Below are positions 7,963 through 17,400 of a stretch of DNA of 64,000 nt, one piece after another. This DNA is from Actinomadura sp. K4S16. GTDB taxonomy: Bacteria; Actinomycetota; Actinomycetes; Streptosporangiales; Streptosporangiaceae. The stretch covers positions 854,950 through 918,949 of the forward strand of contig NZ_BDDE01000011.1 of assembly GCF_008327685.1 (NCBI RefSeq). The letters are read 5' to 3'. Within the stretch, counting starts at the first letter, position 1. Each line of letters opens with the position of its first letter. The notes beneath the pieces are model-generated. The model made no database searches. It had not been told where the DNA came from and saw only the letters and a list, made by a program, of their open reading frames with translations. Both the position numbers and the translations under genes were made by a program.

Positions 7963-9690
7963 ATGAAACACCCCTCCGCGCGCAGCGGCCGCGGCGCCAG
8001 GCGCGGCCTGGCGGCCGCCTCGGCGGCCGTCCTGCTCGCCTCAGGCACGGTCGCGCTGGCCCAGGCCCAGGCCAGCGCGGCCGCCGGCTGCAAGGTCGAC
8101 TACACCACCAACGACTGGGGCAGCGGGTTCACCGCCTCCGTGACGGTCACCAACCTCGGCGACCCGATCACCAGCGGCTGGACGCTGGAGTGGGACTTCG
8201 CCGGCAACCAGCAGGTGACCTCGGGCTGGAACGGGACGTTCACGCAGTCCGGCAAGCACGTCACCGTGAAGAACCCGAGCTGGGCCCAGACGCTGGCGAC
8301 CAACGCGTCCGTCAACCCCGGCTTCCAGGGCACCTACTCCGGCAGCAACCAGGCACCCGCGCAGTTCAAGCTGAACGGGACCGTCTGCGACGGGTCGACG
8401 GGCCCGACGGACCCGCCCACCGACCCGCCCACCGACCCGCCGCCGGGCGACCGCGTCGAGAACCCCTACGCCGGGGTGAAGGCGTACGTGAACCCCGACT
8501 GGTCGTCCAAGGCCGCGGCCGAGCCCGGCGGCAGCGCGGTCGCGAACCAGCCGACGGGGGTGTGGCTGGACCGGATCGCCGCGATCGAGGGCACGGGCGG
8601 CGCCATGGGCCTGCGCGCCCACCTCGACAAGGCCCTCGACCAGGGCGCCGGGGTGATCCAGCTCGTCATCTACGACCTGCCCGGACGCGACTGCTCCGCG
8701 CTGGCGTCCAACGGCGAGCTCGGACCGGACGACCTCGACAAGTACAAGTCGCAGTTCATCGACCCGATCGCGCAGATCCTCGGCGACGCCAAGTACGCCG
8801 GCCTGCGGATCGTCACGGTCGTGGAGATCGACTCGCTGCCGAACCTGATCACCAACGCGGGCAGCCGGCCGACCGCCACCGAGGAATGCAACGTGATGAA
8901 GGCCAACGGCAACTACGAGAAGGGCGTCGCCTACGCGCTGCAGAAGCTCGGCGCCATCTCCAACGTCTACAACTACCTCGACGTCGGCCACCACGGCTGG
9001 ATCGGCTGGGACGACAACTTCGGCCCGACCGCCCAGCTACTCGCCACCGTCGCGCAGGCGTCCGGCTCGAAGAGCAACGTCGCCGGGTTCATCACCAACA
9101 CCGCCAACTACGGCGCCCTCCAGGAGCCGTACTTCACCATCGACGACACCGTGAACGGCACGTCCGTCCGGCAGTCCAAGTGGGTCGACTGGAACCGCTA
9201 CGTCGACGAGCTGTCCTACGCGCAGGCGTTCCGGCAGGAGCTCGTCAAGGACGGCTTCGACTCGGGCATCGGGATGCTGATCGACACGAGCCGCAACGGC
9301 TGGGGCGGCGCGAACCGCCCGACCGGCCCCGGCCCGAAGACCAGCGTGGACGCCTACGTGGACGGCAGCCGGACCGACCGGCGCATCCACCTCGGCAACT
9401 GGTGCAACCAGGCCGGCGCGGGACTCGGCGAGCGTCCCAAGGCGGCCCCGGCCGCCGGCATCGACGCCTACGTGTGGATGAAGCCCCCCGGCGAGTCGGA
9501 CGGCGCCAGCAAGGAGATCCCGAACGACGAGGGCAAGGGCTTCGACCGGATGTGCGACCCCACGTACACCGGCAACCCGCGCAACAACAACAACATGAGC
9601 GGCGCGCTGCCTGACGCCCCGCTGTCCGGGCACTGGTTCTCCGCCCAGTTCCAGGAGCTGCTCAAGAACGCCAACCCGCCCGTCCAGTAA
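7963..9690 (+). CDS. Secreted GH6 non-reducing-end cellobiohydrolase with CBM2
   Basis: Exocellulase complementary in direction to the GH48 enzyme. ATG follows a GGAGG-type site (ATGGAGGAATCCGA). The 575 residues contain a signal peptide (to about 41), CBM2 (Cys43-Cys142), a PTDPPTDPPTDPP linker (148-161) and a GH6 domain. Catalytic landmarks are YDLPGRDCSALAS (Asp243) and VVEIDSLPNLITN (Asp290, proton donor), plus MKPPGESDG near the C-terminus. The VVEIDSLPNL form and the long loops resemble Cel6B-type cellobiohydrolases rather than Cel6A-type endoglucanases. It is cotranscribed with the GH5 gene; a strong hairpin follows. Confidence 0.94.
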   Translation: MKHPSARSGRGARRGLAAASAAVLLASGTVALAQAQASAAAGCKVDYTTNDWGSGFTASVTVTNLGDPITSGWTLEWDFAGNQQVTSGWNGTFTQSGKHVTVKNPSWAQTLATNASVNPGFQGTYSGSNQAPAQFKLNGTVCDGSTGPTDPPTDPPTDPPPGDRVENPYAGVKAYVNPDWSSKAAAEPGGSAVANQPTGVWLDRIAAIEGTGGAMGLRAHLDKALDQGAGVIQLVIYDLPGRDCSALASNGELGPDDLDKYKSQFIDPIAQILGDAKYAGLRIVTVVEIDSLPNLITNAGSRPTATEECNVMKANGNYEKGVAYALQKLGAISNVYNYLDVGHHGWIGWDDNFGPTAQLLATVAQASGSKSNVAGFITNTANYGALQEPYFTIDDTVNGTSVRQSKWVDWNRYVDELSYAQAFRQELVKDGFDSGIGMLIDTSRNGWGGANRPTGPGPKTSVDAYVDGSRTDRRIHLGNWCNQAGAGLGERPKAAPAAGIDAYVWMKPPGESDGASKEIPNDEGKGFDRMCDPTYTGNPRNNNNMSGALPDAPLSGHWFSAQFQELLKNANPPVQ

Positions 9691-9706
9691 CCGCCACCAG
9701 GGAAAC

Positions 9707-9736
9707 GGCCCCGTGACACGCTCCTGTCACGGGGCC
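9707..9736 (+). terminator. Terminator after the GH5-GH6 pair
   Basis: A perfect 12-bp stem GGCCCCGTGACA with a 6-nt loop and a pyrimidine-rich tail (TCTCCTTG) lies 16 nt past the GH6 stop. Confidence 0.85.
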
Positions 9737-9789
9737 TCTCCTTGTCCGGAGGGCGGTTCCCTCTCTTGGCGCGTCCCATGAATGGAAGC

Positions 9790-9823
9790 GGCCCGCGGCG
9801 CCCCCTGTCCGGCGCCGCGGGCC
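9790..9823 (-). terminator. Terminator after the AA10 gene
   Basis: A perfect 13-bp stem (GGCCCGCGGCGCC) with an 8-nt loop lies 16 nt past the AA10 stop on the reverse strand. It separates the convergent GH6 and AA10 transcripts. Confidence 0.75.
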
Positions 9824-9839
9824 ACGTTCCGCTCGGGCC

Positions 9840-10907
9840 TCAGGAGGTCATGCAGTGCGGTTCCAGTGCGGTAGGCGAGGTCGGCGCCTTCACCGTGAAC
9901 CCGAACGTGGTCGACGCGCCCACGGCGAGAGAGCCGTTGTAGGCCGCGTTCTTGACCGTGACGTCGGGGCCGGACTGCGTGAAGCTTCCGTTCCACAGGC
10001 TGTCGACCGTCTCGCCGTTGGCGAAGGTGAAGTGGGCCATCCAGCCGGCGAGCGGGAGCGTGCCGGTGTTGGTGACCGTGATCTCTCCCTGGTAGCCGCC
10101 GTTCCAGCTGCCGGTGGAGCGGTAGCCGGCCTTGCAGACCTTGCCGGGGTCGCCCGGCGGGTCCGTGGGCGGGTCGGTCGGGCCGCCGCCGTCCTCGCCG
10201 ACGCCGGTCACCTCGCCGTTGCCGCCGTCGAAGACCACGTCGGAGCAGCCGTAGAACGTCTCGTTGCTGTCCGAGCGCTGCCACACGGTGTAGAGGATGT
10301 GGCGCCCGCTCTTGCCGGACGGCAGCCTGGCGTTCCAGTGGTAGTAGGCGTCCTCGTTGCCGGGCGAGCCGACGCTCGGCGGGTCGGTGACGCTGTAGAA
10401 CGGCTGGTCCTCCAGGTCGTCCCAGCTGAGGGGCCGGGTCGGGCTCCAGCTGTCCTTCGTGACGTAGGTGCGGAACGTTCCCGGATGGGCCGCCCACTTG
10501 TTGTACCGGAACTCGATCTCGCCCCCCGAGGTCAGGTGCGTGACCGGCCAGTCGTCGCGGGCGAGGTCGTAGCCGCTGAAGTCGTAGACGACCGCGCCGC
10601 CGCTGCACAGCTTCCCGTCCGGGATGAAGCCGCGGGTGCGGCCGGCTCCGTCCGAGCGCAGCACGGCGAACCAGTTGTAGAGCGAGTTGGGCCCGCTCTG
10701 CGCGACCGCCGCCGCGCAGGCCGGGTTGTGCGGGACGATCTGCCCGGTCGGGCTCAGGCCGTCCTTCCAGCACAGGTAGGTGCGGCTGCCGGGCACCATC
10801 ATCGCGCCGTGCGCGGACGCCGGCGCGGCCGTCAGCAGCGCACCGGCGATCATCGCGGGGCCGAGCACCGCCCCCGCGGCCAGTGCCCTTCGTCGTCGCT
10901 TGCCCAT
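9840..10907 (-). CDS. Secreted AA10 lytic polysaccharide monooxygenase with CBM2
   Basis: Copper enzyme that oxidatively cleaves crystalline cellulose (or chitin). The signal peptide should be cut at ASA|HG, which exposes His33 as the N-terminal ligand of the histidine brace; His141 in KWAAHPGTF is the second ligand. The AA10 domain runs to about residue 232, then a GPTDPPTDPPGDPG linker and a C-terminal CBM2 (about 246-355). The CBM2 order is reversed compared with the three hydrolases nearby, a common layout for actinobacterial cellulose-active LPMOs. Cellulose as substrate is inferred from the neighbours. Only a weak CelR-like site is visible upstream. Confidence 0.93.
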   Translation of the reverse strand: MGKRRRRALAAGAVLGPAMIAGALLTAAPASAHGAMMVPGSRTYLCWKDGLSPTGQIVPHNPACAAAVAQSGPNSLYNWFAVLRSDGAGRTRGFIPDGKLCSGGAVVYDFSGYDLARDDWPVTHLTSGGEIEFRYNKWAAHPGTFRTYVTKDSWSPTRPLSWDDLEDQPFYSVTDPPSVGSPGNEDAYYHWNARLPSGKSGRHILYTVWQRSDSNETFYGCSDVVFDGGNGEVTGVGEDGGGPTDPPTDPPGDPGKVCKAGYRSTGSWNGGYQGEITVTNTGTLPLAGWMAHFTFANGETVDSLWNGSFTQSGPDVTVKNAAYNGSLAVGASTTFGFTVKAPTSPTALEPHCMTS

Positions 10908-11029
10908 GTTCCTCCCGTCACCGGGCCGAGGAGAGTGCTTTCCAGCGGAAGCTAACTCCGCGCCGCAAGGCCCGTGAACGGGCCTTTCAGGCTTTCATCG
11001 GCCGCCGGGACGGGACCCGGCCGGGTGCG

Positions 11030-11047
11030 CCGCGGGCGCGCCCGCGG
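11030..11047 (-). terminator. Hairpin downstream of the sugar importer operon
   Basis: CCGCGGGC and its complement form an 8-bp stem with a 2-nt gap, 4 nt past the second permease stop. A second small hairpin (GGCCCG-TGAA-CGGGCC) lies at 10969-10984. Confidence 0.45.
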
Positions 11048-11051
11048 GGGT

Positions 11052-11879
11052 TCAGCCCTTCGTCGCGCCCGCGGTGAGCCCTCCGATCAGCTGGCGCTCG
11101 GCCACGGCGTAGAAGGCGATGGCGGGCACCATCGCGAGCACGATGTAGGCGATGACGAGCGCGTAGTTGGTCGAGTACTGGCCCTGGAACTGCTGGATGC
11201 CGACCGGGATCGTCTGCCACTTCGGATCGGCCAGCACCAGGAGCGGGAGGAAGAAGTTGTTCCAGCTCGTCACGATGGCGAGGACCGACACGGTGCCGAG
11301 GGCGGGCCTCGCCATGGGCAGCAGGATGCGCCAGAAGAACCCGAAGCGGGTGCAGCCGTCCATGATGGCGGCCTCCTCCAGCTCGGCCGGGATCGTCCGG
11401 AAGAACGAGCGCAGGATGATGATCGTGATGGGCAGCGCGAACGCGGCCTGCGGCAGGATGATGCCGAGCGGGTTGTCCAGCAGGCCGAACGAGCGCAGCA
11501 GGACGAACAGCGGGAGCACCGCCACGGCGGGCGGGAACATCAGCCCTGCCGCGAACAGCGTGAAGAAGAACTCCCGGCCCCGGAAGGCGTAGCGGGCGAA
11601 CGCGAACGCCGCCAGCGCCGCCGCCGCGACGGTGAGCAGCGTGGTGGCCACGGCGATCATCACGCTGTTGGCGATCTGCCGCCAGAAGTCGCCGGACGAC
11701 AGGATGCCGGTGTAGTTCGACACCCGCCACGGCGAGGGCAGCCCGATCGGGTCCGTGGTGAGGTCGCCCGTGGTCTTGAAGCCGGAGACGACCGCGTACA
11801 GCAGCGGGACGACGATGAAGGAGCCGAGCACCCACACCAGGGTGTGCCGGGACGCGCTCCGCGCGATGCCCGCCCTCAT
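11052..11879 (-). CDS. bxlG: ABC sugar importer, permease 2 (MalG-like)
   Basis: Inner-membrane permease for xylo-oligosaccharides by context. ATG at 11879 overlaps the preceding permease stop as ATGA; upstream in-frame sequence is only a shadow of that gene. The 275 residues contain six predicted membrane helices, the first being LVWVLGSFIVVPLLYAVV. The binding-protein-dependent permease loop reads EEAAIMDGCTRFGFFWRILLP (EAA motif), the contact point for the ATPase. The C-terminus is GGLTAGATKG. No ATPase gene is present in the cluster; a shared MsiK-type ATPase elsewhere is the norm in Streptomyces and relatives. The symbol follows the Streptomyces bxl locus. Confidence 0.88.
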   Translation of the reverse strand: MRAGIARSASRHTLVWVLGSFIVVPLLYAVVSGFKTTGDLTTDPIGLPSPWRVSNYTGILSSGDFWRQIANSVMIAVATTLLTVAAAALAAFAFARYAFRGREFFFTLFAAGLMFPPAVAVLPLFVLLRSFGLLDNPLGIILPQAAFALPITIIILRSFFRTIPAELEEAAIMDGCTRFGFFWRILLPMARPALGTVSVLAIVTSWNNFFLPLLVLADPKWQTIPVGIQQFQGQYSTNYALVIAYIVLAMVPAIAFYAVAERQLIGGLTAGATKG

Positions 11880-12865
11880 CGGCGGCCTCCCGCGGAGGTG
11901 ACGGCGCCCTGCAGGTCGCGGCGCAGCGCGTAGCGCTGGTAGAGCAGGGAGAAGACCATGCTGATGAGGAACATGGCCACGCTGATCGCGCTCGCGTAGC
12001 CCATCTGGTACCGCTTGAAACCGAACTGGAACATGGTGACGGCCATCGTCTCCGTGGAATTCGTCGGCCCGCCGGTCGTGGTGACCCACACGAGGTCGAA
12101 CAGCTGGATCGAGCCGATGACGGACAGGAACACGCTGATCCGCAGCGTCGGCCCGAGGAGCGGCAGCGTGACGCTGCGGAACCGCCGCCACGGCCCGGCC
12201 CCGTCGATCGAGGCGGCCTCCAGCACCTCGCCGGGGATGCCCTGCAGCCCGGCGAGGTAGATCATCATGTGGAAGCCGAAGTACTTCCAGGTCTGGACGG
12301 CGAACAGGGTGGGCAGCGCGGTGCTCGGGTCGGAGAACCACGTCCCGGCGAGGTTCCCGACGACCGGCAGGCCGCCGACGAGCCGGTCGGCGAGACCGGT
12401 CTCCGGGAGGAGGATGATGCCGAACAGGACGCCGGCGATCACCTCGGAGAGGATGTAGGGCGCGAAGAAGACCGCCCGGTAGACCGCGCGGCCGCGCATC
12501 CGCTGGTTCAGCAGCACGGCGGTGCCGAGCGCGATCGGCAGCTGGATGACGATCGACAGGACGACCAGGACCAGGCCGCGCCACAGGTCGCCCCGGAAGA
12601 CGGGGTCGCCGGCGAGCTTCCGGTAGTTGCCGAGCCCGGCGAAGTCCTCGGGCCGGCCGAAGCCGCCCCAGGTGAAGAAGCTCGTGTAGAACGCGACGAA
12701 GATCGGGATCAGCACGAAGAAGAAGAACAGCAGCAGCGCCGGCAGGAGGAACCAGGTGGCGGACATCCAGCCGCGCAGCCGCCCGGCCGGCGCCCCGCGG
12801 GCCCGCTTGCGCGGGGCCCGCGCGGCGAACCGCGGCCGGTCGTCGGTCGTGGCGGACAACGTCAT
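11876..12865 (-). CDS. bxlF: ABC sugar importer, permease 1 (MalF-like)
   Basis: Partner permease. ATG at 12865 overlaps the binding-protein stop (ATGA) and its own stop overlaps permease 2. The 329 residues start with a basic cytoplasmic leader, then MSATWFLLPALLLFFFFVLIPIFVAFY as first helix, followed by five more hydrophobic segments. The EAA loop reads EVLEAASIDGAGPWRRFRSVTLPLL. The double coupling suggests equimolar translation of both permeases. Confidence 0.9.
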   Translation of the reverse strand: MTLSATTDDRPRFAARAPRKRARGAPAGRLRGWMSATWFLLPALLLFFFFVLIPIFVAFYTSFFTWGGFGRPEDFAGLGNYRKLAGDPVFRGDLWRGLVLVVLSIVIQLPIALGTAVLLNQRMRGRAVYRAVFFAPYILSEVIAGVLFGIILLPETGLADRLVGGLPVVGNLAGTWFSDPSTALPTLFAVQTWKYFGFHMMIYLAGLQGIPGEVLEAASIDGAGPWRRFRSVTLPLLGPTLRISVFLSVIGSIQLFDLVWVTTTGGPTNSTETMAVTMFQFGFKRYQMGYASAISVAMFLISMVFSLLYQRYALRRDLQGAVTSAGGRR

Positions 12866-14163
12866 TGGCTCTTGGCCGCCTTCGTCACCTGCTGCGCCAC
12901 CTCGTCGGGCGTCTTCTTGCCGCCGACGAGGGCCGCGACGCTGTCGTTGACCTGCTGCCCGACGGCGGGCGGGAAGGCCTGGTCCAGGTAGAGCTGGAAC
13001 CCGCTGGAACCGTTCAGCGCCTGGGCGACCTGCTTGCGGTTCTCGTCGCCGAGCGCGCTCTCGGCGCCCTTGACGACCGGCATGAAGGCGCCGGAGGAGA
13101 CGAGCTTGCGCTCGTTCTCGTTGTTCATGAGGAAGGCCAGGAAGTCCAGCGCCTCCTTGGGGGCGTTCTTGCTGAGCGCGTGCCCGTTACCGCCGCCGAA
13201 CACGTCGGTGACCGAGCCCTGTCCCCCGTCGACGGTCGGGAAGGGGAACCAGCCGAGGTCGTCGCCGATGCCCTTGCCCGAGGCGTCCTTCTGCACCGCG
13301 GGCGCCCACTGCCCCATCAGCTCCATGCCGGCCTTGCCGGAGCCCATGGTGGCGGCCTGGCCTCCTGGCGTGTCGTAGCCGGCGTTCTGGAATCCGCTCT
13401 GGAAGGGCTGCAGGTCGACCAGTTCCTTGAGGTGCTGCCCGGCCTGGACGAACGCCGGCGCGTTGAAGTCGTTGCCCTTCGCGGCCTGCTCCATGGCGGC
13501 CATCCCGCCGACGCGCATCGCCAGGTAGGCCCAGTAGTAGTGGCCGGGCCACTTGTCCTTGCCGGCCAGCGCGATGGGGGTGACCCCGGCGCCCTTGAGC
13601 TTGCGGACGGCGTCCAGGAACTCCGCCCAGGTCTTCGGGGGCTCCTTGATCCCGGCCTTCTCGAAGTGCCGCTTGTTGTACCAGAAGCCCACCATGCCCA
13701 TGTCGTACGGGACGGCGTAGGTCTTGCCGTCGAACTGGTACGGCTTCTGCGAGACCGGGGTGATGGTGCCCAGCAGGCTCGCCCCGTCCTTGTCGAGGCT
13801 CTTGACCAGCCCCGCGTCGATCTGCTGCTTGAGCACGCCGCCGCCCCAGGTCACGTAGACGTCCGGCAGCTTCCCGGAGGCGACGAGCGCCGTCATCTTC
13901 GACTTGTACGCCTCGTTCTCCAGGTTGGTGAGCTTGATCTTGACGTTCGGGTGCGCGGCCTCGTAGGCCTTGGCGATCTGCGGATAGAGCGACTTGGACG
14001 GCTCGGTGGTCGCGATGTCCATCCACTCGACGGTCACCTTGCCGCCTCCCGACCCGGAGTCGCCGTCGCCGCAGGCGGCGAGCATGGGCGCGGCCGTGGC
14101 CAGCACGGCGCCCGCGGAGACCGCGGTGAGGAAGGAACGGCGCGACAGCGGTGGAATGCCCAT
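12862..14163 (-). CDS. bxlE: ABC importer substrate-binding lipoprotein
   Basis: Extracellular sugar-binding lipoprotein. ATG at 14163 has AGGAGG 8 nt upstream; the frame continues upstream only as an artefact. The 433-residue protein carries a signal with twin Arg (SRRSFLTAV) and a lipobox LAAC. The mature part has the family-1 solute-binding fold, with VEWMDIATTE at the N-terminus and MGMVGFWYNKRHFEKAG and AAMGSGKAGMELMGQW-like segments. It is the first gene of the importer operon, divergent from the LacI-GH3 frame. Xylobiose/xylo-oligosaccharide specificity is inferred from the adjacent GH3, GH43, xylA and xylB genes and from the Streptomyces bxlRE-F-G-A arrangement. Confidence 0.9.
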   Translation of the reverse strand: MGIPPLSRRSFLTAVSAGAVLATAAPMLAACGDGDSGSGGGKVTVEWMDIATTEPSKSLYPQIAKAYEAAHPNVKIKLTNLENEAYKSKMTALVASGKLPDVYVTWGGGVLKQQIDAGLVKSLDKDGASLLGTITPVSQKPYQFDGKTYAVPYDMGMVGFWYNKRHFEKAGIKEPPKTWAEFLDAVRKLKGAGVTPIALAGKDKWPGHYYWAYLAMRVGGMAAMEQAAKGNDFNAPAFVQAGQHLKELVDLQPFQSGFQNAGYDTPGGQAATMGSGKAGMELMGQWAPAVQKDASGKGIGDDLGWFPFPTVDGGQGSVTDVFGGGNGHALSKNAPKEALDFLAFLMNNENERKLVSSGAFMPVVKGAESALGDENRKQVAQALNGSSGFQLYLDQAFPPAVGQQVNDSVAALVGGKKTPDEVAQQVTKAAKSQ

Positions 14164-14222
14164 GGGTGGCCTCCTGGATCGGGGGTGGGCTCGGCCTGGA
14201 GCGGGTGGGGCGAGGACGCTCG

Positions 14223-14248
14223 TTCGAAACTTTTCGAAATGCTTCGAA
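14223..14248. promoter_or_regulatory. Three TTCGAA palindromes at exact 10-bp steps
   Basis: TTCGAA occurs at 14223, 14233 and 14243, one DNA turn apart, within the 5' leader of the binding-lipoprotein transcript. The A/T flanks (TTCGAAAC, TTTTCGAAAT) resemble the CGAA...TTCG sites of LacI-type xylose/xylobiose regulators. Likely an operator for the divergent LacI regulator. Confidence 0.65.
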
Positions 14249-14266
14249 GCTCGCCGTTGCCGTGGA

Positions 14267-14295
14267 ACTCTAAGAAAGCGGCTCTCCAGGGTCAA
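14267..14295 (-). promoter_or_regulatory. Promoter of the xylo-oligosaccharide importer operon
   Basis: Reverse strand: -35 TTGACC (14290-14295), 17-bp spacer, -10 TAGAGT (14267-14272). Transcription would start near 14260, about 12 bp before the TTCGAA array. Confidence 0.65.
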
Positions 14296-14356
14296 GACTT
14301 CCGCGGCGAAAGACCGGAATGAAACCGGTGGAAGGTTCGGTACGGGGGCTAGGAGA

Positions 14357-14391
14357 GTTCGAAACATTGCGATACTGTTCGCAATCGTTTC
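14357..14391. promoter_or_regulatory. Inverted-repeat operator upstream of the LacI-GH3 frame
   Basis: GTTCGAAAC (14357-14365) is followed by a perfect 7-bp inverted repeat ATTGCGA / TCGCAAT (14366-14372 and 14379-14385). Its 6-bp spacer plus first base forms TACTGT (14373-14378), a good -10 element. An outer GAAAC...GTTTC pair extends the symmetry. The layout suggests autoregulation by the adjacent LacI protein. Confidence 0.5.
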
Positions 14392-14409
14392 CCCGGGGAG
14401 GAGTGAAGC

Positions 14410-17400
14410 GTGCCCGTGCGCACCACCGACGAGATGCCGGACCGGCCGTCCCGGCCGACGCTGGCACTGATCGCGTCCGAGGCGGGCGTCTCCCCCGCCA
14501 CGGTCTCCAAGGTCCTGAACGGCCGCACCGACGTCGCCGCCGCCACCCGCGAGCGCGTGGAGGCGCTGCTGCGCCGCCACAACTACCCGGGCCCCGGCGG
14601 CACCCGGCGGGCCCGCAGATCCGGCCTGATCGACCTGGTCCTGGCCGGCCTGGACAGCCCGTGGGCGGTGGAGATCCTGCGCGGGGTGGAGGCCGAGTGC
14701 GCCGAGCACGGCGCCGGCGTGGTCGTCTCGCTGGTGCGCGAGGACGACGCCCGCCCCCCGAGCTGGCAGAACCTGCCCGCGCTGCACCACAGCGACGGGG
14801 TCATCCTGGTGACGTCCCGGATGACCCCGCGCCAGCTCCAGCAGCTGGAGCGGGCCGGAGTCGGCCTCGTCCTGGTGGACCCGGTGAACATCCCGGACAC
14901 CGGGATCGCCAGCGTCGGGGCGACCAACTGGGCGGGCGGGCTCGCCGCCACCGAGCACCTCATCGGGCTCGGCCACCGCCGCATCGCGATGATCGGCGGA
15001 CCGGCCGGCATCCTCTGCACGAAGGCCCGCGTGGACGGCTACCGGACCGCGCTGGAGCGCGCCGGGATCGAGGTCGACAAGGACCTCGTCCGGTACGGCG
15101 ACTTCCACCACCGCGGCGGCTACGCCCGCACCCGCGAGCTGCTGGCGCTGCCCCGGCGGCCCACCGCGGTCTTCGCGGGCAGCGACGAGCAGGCCATGGG
15201 CGCCTACCAGGCGGCCCGGCTCGCCGGGCTGTCCATCCCCGAGGACCTCAGCGTCGTCGGCTTCGACGACCTGCCGACCTGCGAGTGGCTGTCGCCGCCG
15301 CTGACGACGGTCCGGCAGCCGCTGGAGGAGATGGGCCGCGTCGCGGCCCGCACCCTGCTCCAGCTCCTGGACGGGCGGCCGCCGCTGGCCCCCCGCGTGG
15401 AGCTGGCCACCGACCTGCGCGTCCGCGCCTCCACCGCGCCGCCGCCCGCCCGCGTGAAGCCGGCCACCGACCTGCGCGTCCGCGCCTCCACCGCATCACC
15501 CCCGCCTCCCCGCCTGGTCGTCCCACCCGGAGGAACGATGACCGAAGCCGCCCCCGCCCCGAGCACGACCCGCGGCCCCTGGCAGGACCGCGGCCTGCCG
15601 GTCGCCGAGCGGGTCGCCGACCTGCTGGCCAGGATGACTCCCGAGGAGAAGGCGGGCCAGCTCGCCGGCTTCTGGGCGATGCCCGCCGAACCGGGCGAGC
15701 CCGTGGCGCCGATGGAGGACGACTCCCACGAGGACGCCCCGCCCCTGGAGGAGATCCTCGACCGCGGCCTAGGCCAGCTCACCCGCGTGTTCGGCACCGG
15801 GCCGGTCGCGGCGGCCGAGGGCGCCGCCCGGCTCCGCGAGCTCCAGGCCCGCGTCGCCGCGGGCAACCGGTTCGGCATCCGGGCGATCGCGCACGAGGAA
15901 TGCCTCAACGGCTTCATGACGTGGGGCGCCACGGTGTTCCCCAGCCCGCCCGCGTGGGGCGCCACCTTCGACCCCGAGCTGGTCGGCGAGATGGCCGCCG
16001 CGATCGGGGCGAGCATGCGGGCGGCCGGCGTCCACCAGGGCCTCGCGCCCGTGCTGGACGTCGTCCGCGACGCCCGCTGGGGGCGGACGGAGGAGTGCAT
16101 CGGCGAGGACCCGTACCTCGTCGGCGTCCTCGGCACGGCCTACGTGAGCGCCCTGGAACGGTCCGGCATCGTCACCACGCTCAAGCACTTCGCCGGGTAC
16201 TCCGCGTCCCGCGCCGGCCGGAACATGGCGCCGACGCCGATCGGCCCGCGCGAGTTCACCGACGTCGTGCTGGAGCCGTTCGTGATGGCGCTGCGCGACG
16301 GCGGCGCCCGCTCGGTCATGCACTCCTACACCGACGTGGACGGGATGCCCGCCGCGGCCGACGAGCGCCTGATGACCGGCCTGCTGCGCGAGGAGCTCGG
16401 CTTCACAGGCGTCGTCGTCGCCGACTACTTCGGCATCTCGTTCCTGCAGAGCCGGCACCGGGTGGCGGGGTCGCGCGGCGAGGCCGCCGCGCTCGCGCTG
16501 CGCGCCGGGATCGACATGGAGCTGCCGACCGTCCGCTGCTACGGCGAGCCGCTGATCGAGACGATCCGGCGGGGCGCCCTGCCCGAGGAGCTGCTCGACC
16601 GCGCGGCCGGCCGCGTCCTGACCCTCAAGGCCGAACTCGGCCTGCTGGACGGGCCCGCCGGCGAAGGCGACGGGGCGGACCCGGACTTCGATCCCCCCGG
16701 GCACAGGGACCTGGCCCGGCGGCTGGCCGAGGAGTCGGTCGTCCTGCTGGCGAACGACGGCGTGCTGCCGCTGCGCTCCGGCTCCGGGGTGGTGCTGGCG
16801 GGGCCGCTCGCGGACGACCCGTTCGCGATGCTGGGCTGCTACACGTTCCCGAGCCACGTGGGCCGCGAGCACCCGGAGCTGCCGCTCGGCGTGCCGATCC
16901 CCACGCTGGCGGACGCCCTGCGCGCCGATCTGCCCGACGTGCGGGTCGCCGCCTCGGGCGACGTGTTCGTCACCGACGCCGACATCGAGGCGGCCGTGGC
17001 GGCGGCGCGCGACGCCGAGGTGTGCGTCCTCGCCCTCGGCGACCGGGCCGGGCTCTTCGGCCGCGGCACGTCCGGCGAGGGCTGCGACGCCGAGACGCTC
17101 GCGCTGCCCGGACGGCAGGCCGAACTGGCCGCGGCGGTCCTGGACACCGGCACGCCGACGGTCCTGGTGATGCTGACCGGGCGCCCGTACGCGATCGAGT
17201 CCCTGGCCGACCGGGCCGCCGCCGTCGTGCAGGCGTTCTTCCCCGGCGAGGAGGGCGGCGGGGCCGTCGCGGGGGTCCTGTCGGGCCGGGTCGAGCCGTC
17301 GGGGCGGATGCCGATCAGCGTGCCGCGCCGCGCGTCCGGCCCGCCGGTCACCTACCTGCGGTCGCTGATGGACGGCGGGCACGACTGGAGCGTGGTCGAC

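Noticed and set aside
10930..10943. CelR-like site (GGAGAGTGCTTTCC) before the AA10 gene
   Set aside because: Only 8 of 14 positions match the operator; it could be weak control but is not supported.
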